Of a stretch of DNA of 64,000 nt, positions 1-8,120 are shown in pieces; the first letter of the stretch is position 1, and each line of letters begins with the position of its first letter. Origin of the DNA: Campylobacter gastrosuis (lineage in GTDB: Bacteria; Campylobacterota; Campylobacteria; Campylobacterales; Campylobacteraceae). The position numbers were made by a program, and so were the translations under genes. Under the pieces are notes generated by a model that worked only from the letters and a program-made list of their open reading frames with translations, was not told the DNA's origin and made no database searches. The stretch is taken from contig NZ_JANURM010000008.1 in NCBI RefSeq assembly GCF_030249845.1, forward strand, positions 1 through 64,000, read 5' to 3'.

Positions 1-40
1 TGTTTAGGGCATTTACGTTCGTGTTAATGCGAAAACTCAT
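1..40 (-). CDS. Flagellin, N-terminal fragment (cut by window edge)
   Basis: Only the first 13 codons lie in the window. They read MSFRINTNVNALN, the conserved N-terminus of bacterial flagellins (FlaA/FlaB in Campylobacter), which forms the inner coiled coil of the filament. The ATG is at 38-40 with AAGGAT as ribosome site just upstream. A sigma-28 promoter lies at 89-115, as expected for a late flagellar gene. Which flagellin paralogue it is cannot be told from so short a piece. Confidence 0.9.
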   Translation of the reverse strand, partial: MSFRINTNVNALN

Positions 41-88
41 TGTGTATCCTTTTAAGTTTTATTTCAAGCTTTTTGCTTGTTAAAACCC

Positions 89-115
89 AAATCGGCAAAA
101 AAAAAAAAACGTTTA
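89..115 (-). promoter_or_regulatory. Sigma-28 (FliA) promoter of the flagellin gene
   Basis: On the minus strand TAAA (112-115) is followed by exactly 15 bases and then GCCGATTT (89-96), close to the sigma-28 consensus TAAA-N15-GCCGATAA. The flagellin ATG is about 50 bases downstream. Thirteen of the 15 spacer bases are T (97-109), so the spacer is itself a homopolymer prone to slippage. Confidence 0.85.
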
Positions 116-158
116 GGGGTTTAGAGAAAAAAATGTAAAAATTTTAAAGAATTTAAGA

Positions 159-178
159 AAAGCGGATTTCTCCGCTTT
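159..178 (-). terminator. Hairpin behind pyrC
   Basis: An 8-bp perfect stem (AAAGCGGA / TCCGCTTT) with a 4-base loop sits directly after the pyrC stop and before the flagellin promoter. The T tract on the minus strand is short and interrupted, so termination strength is uncertain. It would insulate the flagellin gene from the pyr operon. Confidence 0.6.
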
Positions 179-181
179 ATT

Positions 182-1459
182 TTAGGCGTAAAAGTCCCAA
201 ACGACACGACCGCTTTTTATAGTTTTAACAGCCATACCTTTTAGCTTTTTACCAATTAATGGGGAATTTATGGATTTTGACTTGTTTAGCTTTTTATCAT
301 AAACATACTCTAAATTTGGATCAACTATCGCAATGTCGGCTAAAAATCCAGCTCTTATCTCGCCTTTGTTATCTAGCTTTAAAATTTTGGCTGGGTTTTT
401 TGAGGTTAGGGCTACCATTTGCTCTAAGCTTATGACGTTTTCATCAACCAATCTTAGCGTTAAAGGCACTAGCGTTTGAAGTCCGATGATACCAAATGGA
501 GCCTTATCAAACTCCACGCACTTCTCATCTGTGTGATGTGGGGCGTGATCTGTTGCGATTACGTCAATTAGTCCGCTTTTTAAAGCCTCTCTAATCGCCT
601 TAACATCGCTAATCTCGCGAAGTGGTGGCGACATTTTAAAATTTGTATCGTATGCGTTTGCTAAAATTTCATCATCGCTAAACGTGAAGTGATGAGGCGT
701 AGCTTCGCAGGTGATTTTTATGCCGTCATTTTTTGCCATTTGTATGATTTTTAGCGAATACGCCGAGCTTACGTGAGCGATATGCACGTGTCCGCCAGTA
801 AGCTTTGCTAGTAGCATATCACGGCTTACTGAAATTTCTTCTTTTTCACGAGCCATACCTTTAAGCCCTAATATCGCTGAAACCGCACCCTCGTGCATAA
901 CGCCCTGTCTGCAAAGTGAGCAGTCTTCTGAGTGGCTTATGCAAAAACTGCCGTGCTGGGCTGAGTATTCAAGTGCTGCTCTCATCACAGCCGAGCTTGA
1001 TACTGGCAGTCCGTCATCGCTAAACGCAACCGCCCCAGCCTCGCACATATCGCCCATTTCAACGATTTCGTTGCCATTTAGCGATTTTGTGATAGCTCCG
1101 ATTGGTAATAGATCAATTAGCCCGCACTCCTTTGCCTTTTGTATCATCGCGCGTGTGATACTAGCGTTATCATTTACTGGATTTGTGTTTGCCATAGGTA
1201 GGCAAGTAGTCACGCCACCAGCTACGGCAGCCTTTGAGCCACTGATGATGTCATCTTTGTATTCAAGTCCAGGATCTCTAAAATGCACGTGCATATCAAT
1301 AAGACCCGGCATTACAAGCTTATTTGAAGCGTCAATCTCTAAATCGGCGCCAAAATTTTCATCTCCTACGGCGATAATTTTGTCATTTTCAATTAAAACA
1401 TTTGCCTTTTTTGTGCCGTCATAATTTACTACAACGCCGTTTTTAATTAAAATTTTCAT
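182..1459 (-). CDS. pyrC: Dihydroorotase
   Basis: Third step of de novo pyrimidine synthesis: cyclises N-carbamoyl-aspartate to dihydroorotate in the cytoplasm. The 425-residue protein has the class I signature: the metal-binding HVHFRDPG near residue 57, the AFSDDG motif near 148, further histidines in ISHSED and IAHVSS, and IATDHAPH near 305. The length is normal. An ATG at 1457-1459 is preferred over the GTG one codon upstream; the pyrB stop (1462-1464) lies immediately before it and an AGGGGG ribosome site is within the end of pyrB. It is co-transcribed with pyrB, the preceding pathway step. Confidence 0.95.
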   Translation of the reverse strand: MKILIKNGVVVNYDGTKKANVLIENDKIIAVGDENFGADLEIDASNKLVMPGLIDMHVHFRDPGLEYKDDIISGSKAAVAGGVTTCLPMANTNPVNDNASITRAMIQKAKECGLIDLLPIGAITKSLNGNEIVEMGDMCEAGAVAFSDDGLPVSSSAVMRAALEYSAQHGSFCISHSEDCSLCRQGVMHEGAVSAILGLKGMAREKEEISVSRDMLLAKLTGGHVHIAHVSSAYSLKIIQMAKNDGIKITCEATPHHFTFSDDEILANAYDTNFKMSPPLREISDVKAIREALKSGLIDVIATDHAPHHTDEKCVEFDKAPFGIIGLQTLVPLTLRLVDENVISLEQMVALTSKNPAKILKLDNKGEIRAGFLADIAIVDPNLEYVYDKKLNKSKSINSPLIGKKLKGMAVKTIKSGRVVWDFYA

Positions 1460-1461
1460 CA

Positions 1462-2391
1462 CTACCCCCTATTTTGTGCTAGTGTAGCAAGGATTGCCAT
1501 ACGCACGGCTACGCCGTTTTCTACCTGATTTAGTATCACGCTTTTTTCGCCATCAGCCACGTCTGAGTTTAGCTCAACACCGCGGTTTATTGGCCCTGGA
1601 TGAAGGATAATCGCATCTTTTTTAGCTAAATCCGCCCTAGCCCTATTTAAGCCAAAGAATTTTGAATACTCCCTGCTACTTGGGAATGCCACGTCGCCGT
1701 CAGCCCTTTCAAGCTGAATTCTAAGCATTATAATCACATCAACGCCCTCGACTGCCTCCTCCATAGTTTTTGCGATTTTGCAATCAAAAACGTGTGCATC
1801 CTTTGGCATCATCATTGCTGGTGCAAAAAGGCGGACGTCAATGCCAAATTTTCTCATCGCCCAAATGTTTGAGCGTGCCACACGAGATCTTGCGATATCG
1901 CCGATGATTGCCACGCTGGTGTTTTTATCTAGGCTTTTATTAAACTCACGAAGTGTGAAAAGATCAAGCAGGGCTTGGCTAGGATGCTCATTTAAGCCGT
2001 CCCCTGCATTGACGATACTTGCGTCCGTGTTAGCCGCTGCAAGTTTGGCAGCTCCCGAGCTTGGGTGGCGAAGCACGATGATATCGGTTTTCATCGCTGA
2101 CATATTATTTATGGTGTCAATTAGCGTTTCGCCCTTTTTTACGCTTGAAGTTGAAGCGCTAAAATTTACAGCGTCCGCGCCCAGCCTTTTTGCAGCTATC
2201 TCAAAGCTAGTTCTGGTGCGTGTTGAGTTTTCATAAAAGGCGTTTATCGTGGTCTTGCCACGCAAGTAATCGCACTTTTTTACGCTTTGCAAATTTAGCT
2301 CTTTAAACTCCTTTGCTTTGTCTAAGAAGTATAAGATTTCAGCCGTCTCAAGCTCTCTAAGTCCAAGCAAATCTTTGCGTTCATAGCTCAT
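1462..2391 (-). CDS. pyrB: Aspartate carbamoyltransferase, catalytic chain
   Basis: Condenses carbamoyl phosphate with aspartate, the committed step of pyrimidine synthesis. The 309-residue protein carries the carbamoyl-phosphate loop STRTRTSFE near residue 56, HPSQALLDLFT near 136 and the aspartate-domain LHPGPINRGVE near 264. No regulatory chain gene (pyrI) is adjacent, so a class B or C holoenzyme is likely. pyrC follows with its start touching the pyrB stop. The upstream neighbour ends 5 bases before the ATG, so this belongs to a longer minus-strand transcript. Confidence 0.96.
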   Translation of the reverse strand: MSYERKDLLGLRELETAEILYFLDKAKEFKELNLQSVKKCDYLRGKTTINAFYENSTRTRTSFEIAAKRLGADAVNFSASTSSVKKGETLIDTINNMSAMKTDIIVLRHPSSGAAKLAAANTDASIVNAGDGLNEHPSQALLDLFTLREFNKSLDKNTSVAIIGDIARSRVARSNIWAMRKFGIDVRLFAPAMMMPKDAHVFDCKIAKTMEEAVEGVDVIIMLRIQLERADGDVAFPSSREYSKFFGLNRARADLAKKDAIILHPGPINRGVELNSDVADGEKSVILNQVENGVAVRMAILATLAQNRG

Positions 2392-2396
2392 AACGC

Positions 2397-2789
2397 TTAC
2401 CTACCAAGCACATTGCAAGCTGCTGTGTAGCCAAGAGAGCAAGCTCTTTTAAATAAAAACTCGGTCTTTTGCTCATCTTTTTTGCCGTCTTGATTTAAGC
2501 CATAAGCGTGCATTTCAGCTAGTTTTGAACACGCCATAGCTTCGTTTTCATCGCACATTTTAGTAAAAATTCTCTCCGCTTGTGCGTAGTCTTTTTTAAC
2601 GCCGTCCCCGTTAAAAAGCATTATAGCGTTCATCGAACACGCCTTTTTCACACCCTCGCCACACGCTCTGTTAAAGCTAGTGTAGGCGTTTAAATAGTCC
2701 TTTGCCATAAACTGCTCTTGCGCTTTTTGGTAGTTCTCATTTGCCATTAAAGCCGTAAATGCCAAACCTGCAATTAAAATTTTCTTCAT
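2397..2789 (-). CDS. Secreted Sel1-like cysteine-repeat protein (Hcp-like)
   Basis: 130 residues. It starts with a signal peptide (MKKILIAGLAFTALMA, probable cleavage after ALMA), so it is probably periplasmic. The mature part has three helical repeats, each ending in a C-x7-C pair (around residues 43/51, 79/87 and 116/124). This pattern is typical of the disulfide-linked Sel1-like repeats of Helicobacter cysteine-rich proteins. AAGGAG lies ahead of the ATG. Binding partner unknown. A second protein of this type occurs at 30020-30436. Confidence 0.75.
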   Translation of the reverse strand: MKKILIAGLAFTALMANENYQKAQEQFMAKDYLNAYTSFNRACGEGVKKACSMNAIMLFNGDGVKKDYAQAERIFTKMCDENEAMACSKLAEMHAYGLNQDGKKDEQKTEFLFKRACSLGYTAACNVLGR

Positions 2790-2792
2790 TTT

Positions 2793-3023
2793 TTACTCCT
2801 TAAATAGTTTTGTGTGGTGTTTTTTCATATATTCAACAATCTCAATAACCTCATCAACGCCTTGCGAATTTGAGTTTTCTAGCGCGTCATCAATGCACTC
2901 TACATAAATTCCAGCCGCCTCTTCAAGCTTTGACTTCTTAACCCCAGCGTAGTATAAAAGTCCCTCTAAAACTACGCTAAGCTCGTAGCTAAGCTCCTCA
3001 ACGCTCACATCATTTTCTTTCAT
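2793..3023 (-). CDS. Small acidic conserved hypothetical protein
   Basis: 76 residues, predicted almost entirely helical and acidic, with no signal peptide or membrane segment. I do not recognise a domain. Its ATG overlaps the stop of the DHH phosphoesterase gene by four bases (ATGA), and the next gene starts three bases after its stop, so it is clearly translated within this operon. Its function is unknown. Confidence 0.7.
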   Translation of the reverse strand: MKENDVSVEELSYELSVVLEGLLYYAGVKKSKLEEAAGIYVECIDDALENSNSQGVDEVIEIVEYMKKHHTKLFKE

Positions 3024-4036
3024 ACGCTCTCCTTTGTCTTTTTATCAATTAGCTCAACGACTTGCGATTTTATCGTTTCATAATCATAGCCGTCTTTAAA
3101 ATTTGCAAACATACCGCCACTTGCATTTACGTGTCCGCCACCGCCGACTAAATTTTTAGCCATTAGGCTTACATCAACCTTGCCATTTGCCCTAAAACTC
3201 ATCGTCTTTTTATTTGTGATGTCTATAAAAAAGTCAAAATCTGGGTTTGCAACCAAAAAGTCGTTGCCAATTACAGAAGTGTTGCCGATATTGTAGGTTA
3301 AAATTCCACGAAATTCGTTGTATCTTATCTCAAATTTATCTGCGTTTTGGGTTAAAATTTTAACAACGTAGTTTGAGATTAGATTACTTAACGTATCATC
3401 AACGTCCGCTTTAAAAAACTCCTTTTTTATGCCGTGAATCGCCATATCAAGCCCGATGTAGTCGTTTTTTTCATTAAAAAATTTACGCGCATTTTCAAGC
3501 AAATGAAACATATAAAGCGAGTTTTGCTCCTCAAACATAGTTTTGTTTATATCCTTTGCATTTGCTATAAGTCCAAGGCAGACCTTGCCCATTTCAAAAT
3601 ACTTACTATCTTTTAGCCAAATATCAACAGAATTTACAACATCAGCAAAGAGCGACAAACTCTCGTCTGGTTTAAACATTTTTGAGAAAAAATCGTAGCA
3701 AATTTTAGTAGCACTCCTAGCGCTATCTAGAAAATACCAGCCAAACTCACTAGCACACTCAGCACCGCTTTGGTGGTGATCTAGCAAGAATAATTTGGCG
3801 TTTTTATCTGCTAGTTTGCTCTCAAAATCCGCACATTGCTCTTTTGTTAAATTAAGATCGGTTATTAAAATAAGAGCCTTTTCATCATCAAGCTGGGCTA
3901 AAATTTGATTAAATTTCTCATCAATCTCTCTGCCGTAATTTGAGTTTAAATAGATACCATTTTTAAGGTAAAATTTTGAGATATATTGGCAAGAGTATCC
4001 GTCTAAATCGGTGTGTGAAAGGTGAAAAAATTTCAT
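3020..4036 (-). CDS. DHH/DHHA1-family phosphoesterase
   Basis: 338 residues. The N-terminal DHH domain has SHTDLDGYSC (Asp at about 10 and 12) and the LLDHHQSG signature near 105, which bind catalytic divalent metals. The C-terminal DHHA1 domain has GGGGHVNASGG near 305. Relatives hydrolyse phosphodiester bonds in nano-RNA, pApA or single-stranded DNA; substrate is not determinable here. The ATG at 4034-4036 is chosen because AAGGAT precedes it; a longer in-frame reading to 4114 would run into the end of flhA. It is the first gene after flhA on this strand, 13 bases downstream. Confidence 0.85.
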   Translation of the reverse strand: MKFFHLSHTDLDGYSCQYISKFYLKNGIYLNSNYGREIDEKFNQILAQLDDEKALILITDLNLTKEQCADFESKLADKNAKLFLLDHHQSGAECASEFGWYFLDSARSATKICYDFFSKMFKPDESLSLFADVVNSVDIWLKDSKYFEMGKVCLGLIANAKDINKTMFEEQNSLYMFHLLENARKFFNEKNDYIGLDMAIHGIKKEFFKADVDDTLSNLISNYVVKILTQNADKFEIRYNEFRGILTYNIGNTSVIGNDFLVANPDFDFFIDITNKKTMSFRANGKVDVSLMAKNLVGGGGHVNASGGMFANFKDGYDYETIKSQVVELIDKKTKESV

Positions 4037-4049
4037 AATTATCCTTGTT

Positions 4050-6215
4050 TTATAAATTTGGCACTTCAATGACGCCAACCGTTTCAAACGGCGTATTTGG
4101 CGAAATTTCAGCAAAACTTAGCACGACAATGTCAATGCTAAAATTAGCCACGATATCGGCTATAAATTTTCTTAAACTTGGCTCAACACATATTATCATC
4201 GCACCCATTTGGCTAATTGGTCGCTTTTGGCGTTGCTCCCTAAGCGCTGCCACGATTGATGATGTTTGAGCGACATTTATCATCAAATGATACGCTCCGT
4301 CTTTATACTGCACAGCGTCAAGCAAACGCTGCTGGACGCTTGTTTCAAAGATATAAAAGCTAAGTTCGCCCTTTTCATCAAGATAAAGCGAGGTAATAAC
4401 CCTAGCAAGGGCAGCTCTAACGTGCTCAATAATCAAATCTAAATTTTTACTAACTTCTGCAATATCGCTAAGTGCTTCAAGAATGCTAAGCATATCTTTA
4501 ATCGGTATATTATCTTTTAGCAGGGCTTTAAGCACCTTTTGGATAAGTCCGATACTTGCGACTTTTAGGGCATCATCTACGATTACTGGATAGTCGTTTT
4601 TAACCTTATCAAGCAGGTTTTGTGTCTCTTGGCGAGTTAGAAGCTCGGCAGCGTTTTGCTTGATTAGCTCACTCATATGAGTTGAGATGACACTGGCTGG
4701 ATCAACTATCGTATAACCGCTTAAAATGGCGTCTTCTTTAACCCCAGCATCAACCCAAAGCGCGTCAAGTCCAAATGCTGGCTCTTTTGTAGGAATTCCC
4801 TCAATATCCTCGCTAACTAACCCACTATCCATAGCTAGAAATTTATCGGCGTAAATTTCGCCCTGACCGATGATTATGCCTTTTAGCTTGAAGCGATACT
4901 CGTTTGGTGGGAGCTGTAAATTATCACGAATTCTAATTTTTGGCATTAAAAATCCAAGTTGAGTTGCGATATTTCTACGCATAGCACGAATTCGCTCAAT
5001 CAAATCAACATCGGCAAGTTTTAAAAGCCCATAACCCAAATCAAGCTCTAAAATTTCAAGCTTTAAGATATCATTTATTTTTGTTTCTTCTTCTCTTGCT
5101 ATCTCTTCATCGCTCTTTTTGGCTGGTTTTGCTGTGGCTGGGCCTTGCTGTGGCTGGGCTTGTCCGCCTTGCTGGGCTTGACTTTGAGTGCTGACACTTG
5201 GGATGAAAAGTCCGCCTTCTGCTTGTTTAACCATATAGCCAAGTCCTAAAAAAATCAGCGCGATAAATCCAAGCGAAAGTGTTGGCAAACCAGGCACTAA
5301 GGCAAAAACAAAGATGATAAATCCAACAATAAATAGCGTTTTATAATCGCCCAAGAGCTGTTTTAGAGTGCCTTCTGCGAAGTTATCATCATCTTTGCTA
5401 GCACGCGTGATGATTATGGCAGTGGCAGTTGATGTGATTAGTGCTGGGATTTGGCTAACTAAGCCGTCGCCTATCGTTAGGATTGTATAATTTTGAGCAG
5501 AAGTCGCCATATCAAGTCCAAACTGAAACGAGCCAATGGCAAATCCGCCGATAATATTTATAATCGTGATAATAATACCAGCAACGGCGTCGCCTTTTAT
5601 GAATTTTGACGAGCCGTCCATAGCGCCGTAAAAATTCGCCTCGCCGATGATTGCTTGACGACGCTCTCTTGCGGTCTTTTCATCAATTAATCCAGCGTTT
5701 AAATCAGCGTCAATTGCCATTTGCTTACCAGGCATCGCATCAAGCGTAAAACGCGCCTGAACCTCTGAAACACGAGTTGAACCCTTTGTAACGACCATAA
5801 AATTTATAAGCACCAAAATACAAAAAACGATAATGCCTATCACGTAATTACCGCCAACGACAAACTCGCCAAAACTGGCAATTATATCGCTTACAGCCTC
5901 TGGACCATTGTGTCCTTCGCTTAAAATCATACGAGTTGTAGCGATATTTAATGACAGCCTAAATAGCGTTATTATCAGGATTAGCGTGGGGAAGGTGCTT
6001 AAATCTGTTGGCTTTGGCACGTAGATTGAGATTAGGATAATTAGCACCGAAATTGCGATTGAAAGTGCTAAGAAAAAGTCCAAAACTGGGCTAGGCAAAG
6101 GCACGATAATAATGGCTAGTATTGCCATTATTAGCCCCACAATGCTTAGACTTTTAAATTTTAAAATCGGCGCTAAAAACGGCACGACTAGGGTTAAAAT
6201 TTTCTGTTTAGCCAT
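4050..6215 (-). CDS. flhA: Flagellar type III export gate protein FlhA
   Basis: Inner-membrane core of the flagellar export apparatus, forming the nonameric cytoplasmic ring that docks chaperone-substrate complexes. 721 residues, the usual length. The N-terminal half has about eight membrane segments. The family (FHIPEP) signature ARFTLDAMPGKQMAIDADL lies at residues 154-172. The C-terminal half is the soluble FlhA-C domain. A glutamine- and alanine-rich linker near 345-370 joins the two. The start overlaps the Rrf2 regulator gene by eight bases. In C. jejuni FlhA is also needed for the sigma-54 flagellar cascade. Confidence 0.97.
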   Translation of the reverse strand: MAKQKILTLVVPFLAPILKFKSLSIVGLIMAILAIIIVPLPSPVLDFFLALSIAISVLIILISIYVPKPTDLSTFPTLILIITLFRLSLNIATTRMILSEGHNGPEAVSDIIASFGEFVVGGNYVIGIIVFCILVLINFMVVTKGSTRVSEVQARFTLDAMPGKQMAIDADLNAGLIDEKTARERRQAIIGEANFYGAMDGSSKFIKGDAVAGIIITIINIIGGFAIGSFQFGLDMATSAQNYTILTIGDGLVSQIPALITSTATAIIITRASKDDDNFAEGTLKQLLGDYKTLFIVGFIIFVFALVPGLPTLSLGFIALIFLGLGYMVKQAEGGLFIPSVSTQSQAQQGGQAQPQQGPATAKPAKKSDEEIAREEETKINDILKLEILELDLGYGLLKLADVDLIERIRAMRRNIATQLGFLMPKIRIRDNLQLPPNEYRFKLKGIIIGQGEIYADKFLAMDSGLVSEDIEGIPTKEPAFGLDALWVDAGVKEDAILSGYTIVDPASVISTHMSELIKQNAAELLTRQETQNLLDKVKNDYPVIVDDALKVASIGLIQKVLKALLKDNIPIKDMLSILEALSDIAEVSKNLDLIIEHVRAALARVITSLYLDEKGELSFYIFETSVQQRLLDAVQYKDGAYHLMINVAQTSSIVAALREQRQKRPISQMGAMIICVEPSLRKFIADIVANFSIDIVVLSFAEISPNTPFETVGVIEVPNL

Positions 6216-6618
6216 TTTTTTGAGTTATATCTTTTAGCGTTATGTTATCAAGCATATCGTCAATGCGGTTTTGAAGCAGGTTAAACATAGACCAAATCTG
6301 ACAGCTTGACGCCTTTTTTGAGGGGCAGTCGCTCTTTGAGCTAGAACACTCAAAAACGCTCATCGGTCGCTTTTCAACGCACTCAATTATGCGTTTTATG
6401 CTTAAATTTTCAGGGTTTTTAGCCAGTGAAAAACCGCCGTTTGCACCCTTAAATGAGTTTAAAATTTTCTCTTTTGCAAGAGATTGTAAAATTTTTGCCA
6501 AAAAACTCTTTGAAATTTTTAGCTCATTTGACATCGTATCAACATCAACTGGCTCATCTTTTTGCGAGATAAAAATCAGCGAAATCAGTGCGTATTCGCT
6601 AGCTTTTGTAAAAAGCAC
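6208..6618 (-). CDS. Rrf2-family transcriptional regulator, probable Fe-S sensor
   Basis: 136 residues. A winged helix-turn-helix (MLFTKASEYAL at the start; SKSFLAKILQSLAKE near 36-50; GANGGFSLAK near 58-67) is followed by three cysteines at about 91, 98 and 106. That arrangement ligates a [2Fe-2S] cluster in IscR/NsrR-type regulators, so it probably senses iron-sulfur status, oxidative stress or NO. The start codon is GTG, supported by AAGGAT five to eight bases upstream; the overlapping ATG is out of frame. Its 3' end overlaps flhA, so the two are co-transcribed. It is divergent from rpsO. Confidence 0.85.
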   Translation of the reverse strand: MLFTKASEYALISLIFISQKDEPVDVDTMSNELKISKSFLAKILQSLAKEKILNSFKGANGGFSLAKNPENLSIKRIIECVEKRPMSVFECSSSKSDCPSKKASSCQIWSMFNLLQNRIDDMLDNITLKDITQKNG

Positions 6619-6730
6619 ATAGTATCCTTTAATAAATTTGGGCTGTATTTTAGTAAAAATTTGCTAGATTTTTGATTAAACAAAAATTTCTTACTTTTTT
6701 GTGAAATTTTAGCTTATTTTATGTTTTCTT

Positions 6731-6739
6731 TGCTATAAT
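6731..6739 (+). promoter_or_regulatory. Extended -10 promoter of rpsO
   Basis: TGCTATAAT (6731-6739) is a perfect extended -10 element, about 35 bases before the rpsO ATG. The upstream bases are T-rich without a clear -35, which is the usual sigma-70 pattern in Campylobacter. Confidence 0.75.
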
Positions 6740-6774
6740 CGCCCTTTTTAATCTTACCAATCAGGAGGTCTAAA

Positions 6775-7047
6775 ATGGCTTTGGATTCGGCTAAAAAGGC
6801 ACAAATAGTTGCGAAATTCGCTAGAAAAGATGGCGACACTGGTTCGCCAGAGGTGCAAATAGCACTTTTAACAGCTCGCATTGCTGAGCTTACAGAGCAC
6901 CTAAAAGTATTTGAGAAAGACTTTTCATCAAGACTTGGTCTTTTAAAATTAGTAGGTCAAAGAAAAAGACTGCTAAAATACTTCAAAAACAAAAACTATA
7001 CTGCTTACTCTAAGCTAATTAGCGAACTAAATATCAGAGATAAGTAA
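6775..7047 (+). CDS. rpsO: 30S ribosomal protein S15
   Basis: Primary 16S rRNA-binding protein of the small-subunit platform. 90 residues, full length, with the family core [22 protein letters not shown] near 15-36 and the C-terminal [17 protein letters not shown] strong AGGAGG ribosome site precedes the ATG. It is a single-gene unit between the divergent Rrf2/flhA unit and the convergent cmoA. Confidence 0.98.
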   Translation: MALDSAKKAQIVAKFARKDGDTGSPEVQIALLTARIAELTEHLKVFEKDFSSRLGLLKLVGQRKRLLKYFKNKNYTAYSKLISELNIRDK

Positions 7048-7050
7048 AAT

Positions 7051-7071
7051 TTGCACGGATTATCCGTGCAA
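7051..7071 (-). terminator. Shared hairpin between rpsO and cmoA
   Basis: A 9-bp perfect stem (TTGCACGGA / TCCGTGCAA) with a 3-base loop fills the 24-base gap between the two convergent stop codons. A T-rich tail (ATTTTACTT) follows on the minus strand, so it best serves cmoA; on the plus strand there is no T run, but it may still end rpsO transcripts. Confidence 0.7.
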
Positions 7072-7782
7072 CTACTTAAATGCCACAAAACTCATAAAAT
7101 TCCCCCACTTAAACACGCTCTCAACCCTTTTAAATCCAGCATTTAGCACCAAAGTGCGGTTTTCATCTTCGGTGTATGGGATTAGCACGTTTTCAAGTGC
7201 CTCTCGCTTTTGAGCGATTTCGTAGCGCGAGTAGCCCTGCAATTGCTTGTAATTTTCGTAAATTTCAATCATATTTTTTGCAAATTTTTTATCCTCATAA
7301 ATTATCTTTTCGCTAAATACAAAAATCCCATTTTCGTTTAATGAATTGTAAATTTTAGCCACGAACTCGGCTCTTTTTATCGGACGGATAAATTGCAAAG
7401 TGTAGTTTAAAAGCACGGCGTCAAAGCCAGAAATTTCACACTCTAAAATGTCGCCAACCTCTAAATTTAGTTTTGCGCCATAAGCTTGTGCCTTGTCCTT
7501 TGCCGTTTTTATCATCGCTTCTGAGCTGTCAATACCGCTTAAAACAAGGTCACTTCTTGCTTCGTGTATTGATAAAAGCGTGGTCGCTGTTGAGCAGCCA
7601 AGGTCAATCACGCTTGCATTTTTAGCTAAATTTTTAGCTAAAATTTGAGTTATCAAATCCACACAAACGCCGTAATACGGCACACTTCGCCCAATCATAT
7701 CATCAAAAACCGACACAACCGCCTCATCAAACTCAAACTGCTTTTTTATCGGTTTTGTAAAAATTTTATCTTTTGGTGTCAT
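7072..7782 (-). CDS. cmoA: Carboxy-S-adenosyl-methionine synthase
   Basis: Makes carboxy-SAM from SAM and prephenate, the donor for uridine-5-oxyacetate modification at tRNA wobble position 34. 236 residues; the N-terminus PIKKQFEFDEAVVSVF then DDMIGRSVPYY is diagnostic for CmoA. The SAM-binding loop DLGCSTATT is near residues 60-68. The length is normal for the family. The partner cmoB is not in this window. The 345-base gap upstream is filled with repeats, so it is probably transcribed separately from ribF. Confidence 0.92.
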   Translation of the reverse strand: MTPKDKIFTKPIKKQFEFDEAVVSVFDDMIGRSVPYYGVCVDLITQILAKNLAKNASVIDLGCSTATTLLSIHEARSDLVLSGIDSSEAMIKTAKDKAQAYGAKLNLEVGDILECEISGFDAVLLNYTLQFIRPIKRAEFVAKIYNSLNENGIFVFSEKIIYEDKKFAKNMIEIYENYKQLQGYSRYEIAQKREALENVLIPYTEDENRTLVLNAGFKRVESVFKWGNFMSFVAFK

Positions 7783-7860
7783 TTTATTCTCTTTACATTA
7801 AGGTTTTATCGCTTCGGCTCGTTGATGAGCAGTTGGCGTTACTATTTTTTGCAATCTTAA

Positions 7861-7883
7861 AAAACGCTAATTTGTAGCGTTTT
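7861..7883. terminator. Hairpin in repeat copy 1
   Basis: A 9-bp perfect stem, AAAACGCTA / TAGCGTTTT, with a 5-base loop. The T4 and A4 ends give it a bidirectional terminator look. Confidence 0.5.
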
Positions 7884-7981
7884 AAATGTTTTGGTCGCTA
7901 CGCATCGCCTTGCGATATGCTTCGCTCTTTCGCTTCGGCTCGTTGATGAGCAGTTGGCGTTACCATTTTTCGCAATCTCGC

Positions 7982-8004
7982 AAAACGCTAATTTGTAGCG
8001 TTTT
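7982..8004. terminator. Hairpin in repeat copy 2
   Basis: Same 9-bp stem and loop as at 7861-7883, conserved between the two repeat copies even though flanking bases differ. Confidence 0.5.
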
Positions 8005-8095
8005 AAAATGTCTTGGTCGCTACGCATCGCTTTGCGATATGCTTCGCTCTTTTTGCTTCACTCCGTTCGCAACTGCAAGCAGAACGCTTCGGCTC

Positions 8096-8120
8096 GTCGC
8101 CAAGAAGTTGGCGACTTTTT
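8096..8120 (+). terminator. Strong hairpin plus T5 next to the ribF stop
   Basis: The stem GTCGCCAA / TTGGCGAC (8 bp, GAAG loop) is followed by TTTTT on the plus strand. It has the form of an intrinsic terminator, but its T run faces away from ribF, whose transcript runs on the minus strand. It may be part of the diverged third repeat rather than a functional terminator. Confidence 0.45.

Larger units (their letters stand above)
7809..8051. repeat. Two tandem near-identical copies of a 121/122-bp unit
   Basis: Copy 1 is 7809-7929 and copy 2 is 7930-8051. They differ at a few positions, including a one-base insertion and T/C changes. Each begins TCGCTTCGGCTCGTTGATGA and carries a strong AAAACGCTA/TAGCGTTTT hairpin plus a weaker GCATCGC/GCGATATGC one. 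A third, partial and diverged unit starts near 8084 (CGCTTCGGCTCGT...GTTGGCG). The block separates ribF from cmoA. The composition is GC-richer than neighbouring spacers. I see no coding frame with credible content. Confidence 0.85.

Noticed and set aside
939..1424. 161-codon open frame on the plus strand opposite pyrC
   Set aside because: It is antisense to a clear dihydroorotase, has no ribosome site and has the Ser/Ala/Ile bias of a reverse-frame shadow. The same holds for long antisense frames within groEL (33140-33466), the AsmA-like gene (35588-36289), khpB (40661-41110) and the coiled-coil gene (57007-57363).
7809..8051. CRISPR-like array
   Set aside because: There are only two adjacent units of 121-122 bases with no short repeats separated by unique spacers, and no cas genes nearby.
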